A stretch of DNA of 64,000 bases from Allantophomopsis cytisporea. Its lineage: Eukaryota; Ascomycota; Leotiomycetes; Phacidiales; Phacidiaceae. Positions within the stretch are counted from its first letter, which is position 1, and every line of letters begins with the position of its first letter. The notes below the pieces were generated by a model. That model saw only the letters and a program-made list of their open reading frames with translations. It was not told the origin of the DNA and did not search any database. The position numbers were made by a program, and so were the translations under genes. Shown one piece after another: positions 57,255-64,000 of the stretch. The DNA is taken from assembly GCA_024752435.1 (NCBI GenBank), contig CP103021.1, positions 1,302,001 through 1,366,000 on the forward strand, given 5' to 3'.

Positions 57255-57574
57255 ATATGAATAAAGTAAGGCCTGTATGATTCTACTTATCTCTTGCCAT
57301 TGGTGGCGTGCAAAGGTGACTTGTAGACTGCTTTTGTATTACTTTTCGCAGATATAACAGAATTTCCATACAATTTTGTGCTGTTACATCGGCAGCATAC
57401 ATCAAAGCACCAGGTTACCATGTTTCTCAAGATACAGGCGGTATAGACTAAGACTTCAAGTTTCGTGATACTAGCTACCTCATTGCTCAACCTGTTTCTC
57501 TGATACTCATCCCAGCAACTCCTACCCTCAAATGATACAACGCCGAGATTCGTGATTTTTAGCATGAATGCTCA
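57255..57574. other. intergenic, convergent 3' ends
   Basis: 320 bp between the SEC15 and HAP5 stops; nothing notable. Confidence 0.5.
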
Positions 57575-58767
57575 TTAACCGACCTCATAGTCTCTCTCTC
57601 CTTCAGCATCTGCATCTCCTTCGCCGCCATCATGTCTAGCATAATTGTGACCGGGCTCTTGGCCAACCGCCGTGTCCTGTGGGCGCTGCTGTGGTACATG
57701 GTACATCTACGGAAACTAATTTAGTCACAGTTCAATATCACTCGTCGAATGAAAGTCTCCTTACCTGCTGCTGCTGCATTGGTGGATAGCCATACATGCC
57801 ATCCATTTCGCCATATATGTGGGGCGGTTGACCATAGGTAGCGGTTGACCCAGCTTGAACTTGTCCTGGATAGCCCATGTTCGGCTGTCGGTAATCCTGC
57901 TCAGAACCTAAACCATGGCCAAGGGAATAATCAGGCGGTGCCATGTTGTGCTGCTGTGGAGCATGTCCTTGCTGTTGAGGCATACCTGCCGGCTGAGTTG
58001 GCATTTGAGACGCCGCAGGTGCACCTGGTACACCTTGGGGAACTGCTGCGCTTTGGCTACCGGTTGTTCTCTTGGCATGAGCGGCTGCCTCTTCACGGGG
58101 AACAATATCAATGAGAAAATCGAACATATCGGACTTGGCGAGTGCTGAAGCAATATCGGATCGCTGTAAGGTTCGGCGTTTGTTCTCTTCCGCATGGATC
58201 CAAGCCCGCATAGTAAGTTCGGTAATGAAGATATCGCAACCCTTTGCAAACAGTATGGGAGCCTCCGCTGAGATCATTTTGACCTCGGGATCTGCTTTCA
58301 TGACTTTCTTGATTCGCGCAAGTGGTAATTGATGGAGCTTGTAATCATGTGTATCGGTTTCTAAATGGTTGATTGTTTGTTGCCAGTATGTTGTCAAAAT
58401 GTCTCGATAAGTGCCTTGAAGTCCTTGGTTGACCTGTATTAAACCTCTATCAGCTCATGACCTGCTCGTAATGATACCAGACGCATACATTCGCCCATGC
58501 TCCGGTGTAGAATTCTGGCACAGGAGCAAAACCTTGTGCTGATAGCTATTTGAAATCAGCATTTGCAACAAGCACAAACATGCTATAGACGCATCAACAT
58601 ACGGCGGCGCTCGCACCTACGAATATTGGTCAGTTAAGCTCAAATGGTTTACGAGAAAGATCGCGAGACGGACCATAGTGACCACCATGATTGGTATCAT
58701 AAACAGGCTGCTGACGCTGCTGCTGCACCTGGCCGTGAGAAGAGCTTGGTGGATCTTGAGGATCCAT
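57575..58767 (-). CDS. HAP5: CCAAT-binding factor subunit Hap5/HapE (NF-YC)
   Basis: Five exons on the minus strand: 58674-58767, 58603-58616, 58489-58545, 57765-58433, 57575-57706, giving 321 residues. The histone-fold core is unmistakable: LPLARIKKVMKADPEVKMIS, AEAPILFAKGCDIFITELTM, RAWIHAEENKRRTLQRSDIA, DMFDFLIDIVPREEAA. The preceding FYTGAWANVNQGLQGTYRDI is the fungal-specific helix used to recruit Hap4/HapX-type regulators. The rest is Gln/Pro-rich. Hap5 pairs with Hap3 and Hap2 to bind CCAAT. The second exon is only 14 nt, needed to keep phase between exons 1 and 3. The final join gives MQQQQMYHVPQQ and a Gly/Asp/Glu tail. Confidence 0.93.
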
Positions 58768-60511
58768 GGTCGCTCCTAGTCAACAGCTTGAGAAATTAGA
58801 GGCTCTCTTCGGAAACGTAGAAGCTGTGCGCGTTATGCGACAGAAGTGTCGAGGATAGGTTGGTCTATGCGAACAGCAGTTCCGAAGTAGTTTTGGCGCT
58901 GCGTTGGATTCTGAAGCGCAGGCGCAGGCGCAAGCGGAAGATTATAGCGGTAACAGAGCGAACACTTTTATCAACACGACGAATGAACGCGATAGCTGGT
59001 CTGTCAAATATATTCGTGTAGAAATCACGATGTGCTGTGAAGGATGTCTTGGTGTGTATATACTTGAATATGACTGAGGACGCGATTGGGCAATTGCTGA
59101 TGGACTGGCCAAGGTAGGTGAATGATGTTGTTGTTTTGGGCGCTCGGTGGCTCGGGGACTCGGTAGCAACTTACAGTACGGAGTAGTGACGGGTAAGGTC
59201 CCTTGGTCACACAACCTAACGACTAACCGTGCCTATTGTCGGAGAGTGTATCTCGTTTTGACTCCTCCAATTCCGCTATTTGCTTTGGAGGTCCATGAGA
59301 ATATTCCTTCTTATGTTCAAGAGATCTTGCGCTGAAGTACGTGTGAATCAAGCAAGTTCCAGCCGGGGTGAGACACAACAGACAGCAGGAAAGTAAATTC
59401 TTGTTGTGAATACGTGCCTAAATACGTATGAAATGAGTGCATCAGAGGGCCATGAATGATAAAACGGGTGGTAAGAGACATATAGAATGGTAACTGGCAA
59501 TTATGGCCAACAAATACTCCGTATTCCTCTACGTTTAGCATCTGGGGTAGTTGGGCATCATTGACACCCTCGCATCTGCACCTTGGATCACCACGACACC
59601 ATCAATATCATCGCCATCAGTATTCTTCCTCGTCATGACCAATCTAATGCACGACTTGATGGCTGATGATGACTGGCTTGGCTTCGAACTATACGGCAAG
59701 GCTGCAGGATTGCAACTTGTCATTTTGAGGCACACACATTACCAGCATGCATGTGGCTGACGGACGACAACGCATAACTATCACCAACAACTTTAAGGAG
59801 TGAGTGAGTGAGTGAGTGATAAAAACAACATCGCGGTCACTATCGAATCTATTTACAAATTACAATGTACTTACTACGACTTCAGTTTTTCCCCCCAACA
59901 GTCAGGATCATTGAAGTACAGAGTTACGCTCAGCTGATGCTAGACATATGTGCCAACACCCGGGTATGATATTCACAGCACTGAAGTGTGGTGGCCCCAT
60001 AGAATGGACTGTGAATGCCTACCAGAGATGGCTAAAGGTAGGTAGAAAGATATCTAGTCGTCGATGTGCTCCCCTCTATGCCCATATTCATCATCACCTT
60101 ACTTACTTGTCTACCTAGGTTTGTATCGAAGTTTTGAACGTGACTCTTTTATCCAGCTATGTAATTCAAGATGTAGGGCTACGGAATAGAACAATGAGTA
60201 CTGTAGCCATCTATTGTGATGGAATACAGTGGTGCGCCATATGCCTATGATTCGATGCAACTTCACTTCGGATTATTTGTTCTGGCGACAGCGTGGGCCA
60301 TGAGATGCCTTATTTCATACGGTACGGTCTGGCGGTGGGCTCACGCACTTCGAGGCTATCCCGCCCGGCAATGACAAAAGCGTACTAGTGCCACATCAAA
60401 CCATCTACCTCGCTACTCGTCCCTCTGAACTTTTTCGTTTCCTGAACCTCGAACCTCTCTTCGATTCCATTAATATTTGCTATCTTCAACCTTGAAGCTA
60501 AAATCAAAGCT
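58768..60511. repeat. 1.7 kb divergent region between HAP5 and FCF2
   Basis: Holds GCGCAGGCGCAGG short repeats near 58915-58930, (GAGT)n at 59798-59819, and a TACCTAGGT element at about 60113-60121. A small minus-strand frame at 59535-59735 has no recognisable domain. No gene supported. Confidence 0.5.
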
Positions 60512-61521
60512 ATGGATTTCAAGGCCATGGATATCGACCTATCTGATGATCAAGTGCAACAGCTTCTCAAGGATGCTGAGCAACGCATGATTAGTACTGC
60601 ACAAGACTCACAAAGCTTGATTAACCCTCAAGAAAACCAGGTGAAGAAATTCATCTCCACCTCTTCCACCAGGTATGCATCAAACGACACATGTCTTACT
60701 GTCTATCGCTGGGCTGGTTACTGATTTGTTCAGTCTCTCCACAGGTACATCAATCGCGTCTACGTCGTATATCAAAAATGTTGCAAATGGGGCTCTAGTT
60801 GATCCTTCTCGTCTTGTGAAGCCGCAGGAACGCAAACTTGCGAATGGTCTTCGCCGAGTTGAAGATCCAGTCGCTGTCAAAGTCAACACAGCAAATGTAT
60901 GTGTATTTTTTATTTTATTTTTTTCCTTTCCTTTTCTGCTTTGGCTTTCCCCCACATTTATACACTTCTATGAGGAAAATTTATCCCAAATTTAACTCTA
61001 GCGGAATCGTGATACCGTCTTGGAATCATCTCTGCACTACTGAGAGCGCACTTCATGTGCACATATCATAGTTACTCTGATTGAAGTTCACCGAATACCT
61101 TTGTTACTGCCCTGATCATCTTCACAGGTCGCTAACACATTTACAGGCTAAGAAGGCGTCTGCTGGTTCAGATTGGTACAATATGCCCCGCACTGATTTG
61201 ACACCAGAGTTGAAGAGGGATTTGCAGCTTCTGCGTATGAGATCTGTCCTGGATCCCAAACGCTTCTACAAGAAGGAGAATAAGAAGGCACAGGTACCAG
61301 AGTTTTCACAAGTCGGCACTATCATCGAAGGTCCTACAGAATACTTCAGTGCTAGACTTTCCAACAAGGAGAGGAAGAAGACCTTCGCCGACGAAATTCT
61401 TGCAGGCGAAAGCAACACTGGACGTTTCAAGTCGAAGTACAACGAGATTCAAGCTGCCAAGACAAGCGGTAAGAAGAATCATTACAAAGCTCTACAGGCA
61501 CGAAGAAAGTCGAAGAGATGA
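60512..61521 (+). CDS. FCF2: rRNA-processing protein Fcf2
   Basis: Three exons: 60512-60672, 60734-60896, 61147-61521, giving 232 residues. The N-terminal 50 residues are acidic/helical (IDLSDDQVQQLLKDAEQRM). The Fcf2 domain is in the last exon: GSDWYNMPRTDLTPELKRDL, QLLRMRSVLDPKRFYKKENK, VGTIIEGPTEYFSARLSNKE, ADEILAGESNTGRFKSKYNE, then a basic tail (HYKALQARRKSKR). Fcf2 works in the nucleolus in early cleavages (A0, A1, A2) that yield 18S rRNA. The first acceptor had to be taken at GTTCAG before CTCTCC to keep phase; the nearer CACAG gives the wrong frame. The second intron is long (250 nt). Confidence 0.95.
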
Positions 61522-62238
61522 ATTAGGGCTATACTTTGTTCAACCACGATACCGGCGTATCATCGCGTCGTAGCCGTCATGTTTATGAAACCAGGTCTTC
61601 TAAAGGCAATTATTGTGCCGAGTACGAATGACCTCTTCTGATGACCAAATTCACAGAAGACGTATTGGCTACCATAATAGTTAGCATTCCCTGAGGCTCG
61701 AGAGTAGGTCATATCACAATCTCACATGAGACCAAGGACGCTGCTCCAAGAGGTTGTGATGTATATGCTATACAAATGCACATACCACTTATGAGGAGTA
61801 GAAGAGTGAAGGATTGCCTCGAAGCTAGCTTCTCATAATACAATAACATAACGATCCCTAAAACTTTTTCAAAATCTACTGCATGTAAAGTGAAGAAGTG
61901 CTCTTGAAATTCCCAAGTATGATCGCTATTGGCGTATCAAAAGTTCTCAGGTGAAGGTCCAGGCGTCTAAAAGTGATCATTTATCAAGGAGCAATTCTAT
62001 TATTGTTGTATTGTTCAGAATTTATATGCCGAGCATTCCCTTTCTTAATATAGCCAGCATATGTATCCAAAACTACGGTATCTACTTTACATTGTGGTTC
62101 TTAATAAAATGGACTTATTTCGGCTGATTTGACATGTAGATGTGAGCCTTGCTCGCTAGTGTGGAATTATTCCCAGCACCAAATGATCATCAACGATTGC
62201 GAAGAGTCCATTTCAACACTCGTCAAGGCGCAAACAAC
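61522..62238. other. intergenic, FCF2 3' region and RSM10 promoter
   Basis: 717 bp between tandem plus-strand genes. No repeat, RNA gene or coding region recognised. Confidence 0.5.
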
Positions 62239-63169
62239 ATGGCAACACCCAATTGTCTGAGGACATCCCTATTCTCGGCGCAGCGCACGTTTGTAATTAT
62301 ATATTCTCTTGATAATCCCAGACTCGTGACATACTGATGACCTTCAGGCGTTTTCGACCGCAGCTCCGAAATCCAGAGCACTCTTTTCGACCTCAACAGC
62401 TCTTCGAAATTCGCAACCTGAATCTCCATCAGAGCCACTGTAAACAATCCTATCTCAACGCTTATCAAACTCTCAACTAAATGACTATAGGGTCGCTGAA
62501 GAAGTGGAGGCGGAACGTGTTATAGGGTCGGATTTTGACCACATTCCACACGATGTTCGTCTTCCACGAAGTGTCCAGGCTATATATCTGCAGCCTTTGC
62601 GACGAGTAGCTCAGTACGGCGTACCTTCATGCGACCTGCAGATGCGATCGTATAGTGTTCGAAACCTGGAATTCTTTGCGGACTTTGCGCTTCGTGCCGC
62701 TTACTACCTCAACCTGCCTGCTTATGGACCTGTCCCACTCCCTCGGATCACAGAACGATGGACTGTACCCAAGAGCAACTTCATTTACAAAAAGTCACAG
62801 GAGAACTTCGAGCGTATTACACTGCGCAGATTGATTCAGATCAAGGACGGACACCCAGAGACTGTAGAGATCTGGCTGGCTTTCCTACAGAAACATGCAT
62901 ACTACGGTATTGGTATGAAGGCTAATGTATGGGAGTATAACAAACTTGGTACGTGAAAATGCATGTTTGTTGGTGTTCTATATGCTGACAACCTTGTAGG
63001 TGTTGGAAAGGAGATGGACGTCAACCTGGAGAACTTGAAGGGTGCTGTGGAACCCAACTGGGCACACTTTGGTCGCAAGAAGAATCTTGATACTTCAGAA
63101 AAGGTTATGGAGCTCATGAGCAGCGAAAAGTACCAGGCGACAACTCGTGGCAATGCCCCTCTCACGTAA
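62239..63169 (+). CDS. RSM10: Mitochondrial small-subunit ribosomal protein uS10m (Rsm10)
   Basis: Four exons: 62239-62292, 62348-62439, 62491-62948, 63000-63169 (introns 55, 51 and 51 nt), giving 257 residues. The presequence-like N-terminus is Ser/Thr/Arg-rich (CLRTSLFSAQRTFAFSTAAP). The S10 domain follows: YSVRNLEFFADFALRAAYYL, PAYGPVPLPRITERWTVPKS, NFIYKKSQENFERITLRRLI, IKDGHPETVEIWLAFLQKH. uS10m is in the head of the mitochondrial small subunit. The first two exons are short and were set by phase and by the Ser-rich targeting pattern; the alternative donor at 62289 gives a shifted frame. The mitochondrial TrpRS gene begins 294 bp downstream on the same strand. Confidence 0.93.
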
Positions 63170-63463
63170 CGGATCACTGCATCGTATTAATGATCTACTA
63201 TTGTACTATATACATGGAGAGAGGGAGATGGTACATGAGATACATGCCTCTTAACCTGGCGTCCGGGTAGCATTTGTTATGGAATTCTAAAACCTTAAGT
63301 CGAAGTTTTATGGATCAATACTTCCATACTATATAGTACTTTTGTGCTTGACAATTAAAATCACGTGTTTTCGTGCTTTAGCGTGTATCGTGAGATCACT
63401 ATCTCTCGCTGCCGTAATGTGTTTTGATACTTTTTTATTTGTAACTACCCATCTTAGCCAACA

Positions 63464-64000
63464 ATGCTCCGACCTACCAAGCAAAAACGACTACTTCACT
63501 TAGCTCGTCCATTTCAACAATATCTTTTCAATCCAGCAAATCAGGGTGTTAATGTCAGACGCCTCTTCGCTAACTCACCACCTCGATCTTCAGACCACGT
63601 GATTTTCTCTGGGATCCAACCTACAGGCATACCACATCTGGGTAATTATCTAGGAGCATTGCAGCAATGGGTCAGATTGCAGAACGATGCCGCTCCCGGA
63701 ACCAAATTGCTCTTCTCGGTGGTTGACTTGCATGCCATCACGGTCCCTCAGGGAGCTACGCATTTGAGGCAATGGAAAAGGGAGACTCTCGCGACTTTCC
63801 TGGCTATAGGCCTTGATCCTGCGCGCTCTACCTTGTTTTATCAGTCCTCAGTATAGCTGTCCTCCTTTATAGGCTCTTTGCTGGTCTATATACTGAGATT
63901 TTGGCTTACAGGAGGATTAGGTACCATACCACGCCGAGCTGATGTGGATACTCAGCTGCACTGCGTCTATGGGATATCTATCTCGCATGACGCAATGGAA
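63464..64000 (+). CDS. MSW1: Mitochondrial tryptophanyl-tRNA synthetase, 5' part
   Basis: Exon 1 is 63464-63850; exon 2 starts at 63921 and runs off the window, so only about 155 residues are visible. An Arg/Leu-rich presequence (MLRPTKQKRLLHLARPFQQY) precedes the catalytic domain: DHVIFSGIQPTGIPHLGNYL, which holds the class I HIGH-type motif (PHLGN), then FSVVDLHAITVPQG, ARSTLFYQSSVPYHAELMWI and SCTASMGYLSRMTQWK. It charges mitochondrial tRNA-Trp. The 70-nt intron (GTATAG donor, GATTAG acceptor) is placed so that QSS joins VPYHAELMW as in the family. KMSKS would lie beyond the window. Confidence 0.95.

Noticed and set aside
60897..61146. Possible box C/D snoRNA in the 250-nt FCF2 intron
   Set aside because: ATGAGGA and CTGA words are present but the C box has a mismatch and the flanks do not pair convincingly.
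1..64000. tRNA, 5S rRNA, transposon or horizontally acquired genes
   Set aside because: No box B-like or 5S-like sequence, no transposase or reverse-transcriptase motifs, no target-site-flanked terminal repeats, and no gene with clearly foreign composition were seen by eye; a computed scan would be decisive.

Overview
The window is nuclear DNA from a filamentous ascomycete (Pezizomycotina). The genes carry many short introns (mostly 45-70 nt) with CTRAY branch points, are separated by AT-leaning intergenic stretches full of microsatellites, and encode eukaryotic housekeeping proteins with fungal architectures (Pet127, Htd2, Slp1, Mei2-like, bifunctional Ade5,7). A leotiomycete is my guess from protein style only; the sequence does not prove it.

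Layout. 1-10.2 kb: an Edc1/PNRC-type decapping activator running off the left edge (-), RBX1 (+), signal peptidase subunit SPC1 (-), a CorA/Mnr2 magnesium transporter (+) behind a very long ATG-free leader, TIM8 (+), ribosomal protein L25/uL23 (-) and, divergent from it, the 25S rRNA methyltransferase BMT2 (+). 10.3-20.5 kb: HTD2 (-), prephenate dehydratase PHA2 (-), eRF1 (-), a 2.7 kb repeat-rich gap, and an Avt1-type vacuolar amino-acid transporter (+). 21-34.4 kb: a 1205-residue PH-like/LRR protein (-), PET127 (-), ADE5,7 (+). 34.7-45.6 kb: aminopeptidase P (-), SUN-like SLP1 (+), a nine-exon Kap122/importin-13 karyopherin (+), a FUN14 protein (-). 47.5-64 kb: PDX1/SNZ vitamin B6 synthase (+), a six-exon Mei2-like RNA-binding protein (-), SEC15 (+), HAP5 (-), FCF2 (+), mitochondrial uS10m/RSM10 (+) and the start of mitochondrial tryptophanyl-tRNA synthetase (+).

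Exon joins were worked out by hand from GT/AG sites, branch points, phase and family conservation. Nearly all close in frame to full-length family members; the exception is the first intron of the Avt1-like gene. No tRNA, rRNA, transposon, CRISPR or prophage was seen.

The most interesting material is regulatory: a 928-nt sense-strand leader without a single ATG before the CorA gene; a four-codon uORF whose stop overlaps the Avt1-like start codon (ATGA); a duplicated TGAGTCA dyad in the eRF1/Avt1 gap; a 14-nt microexon in HAP5; a 5-nt terminal exon in eRF1; and a CCTAGGTA palindrome-like motif scattered through intergenic DNA only. I found no new multi-gene system; the gene content is conserved core biology.
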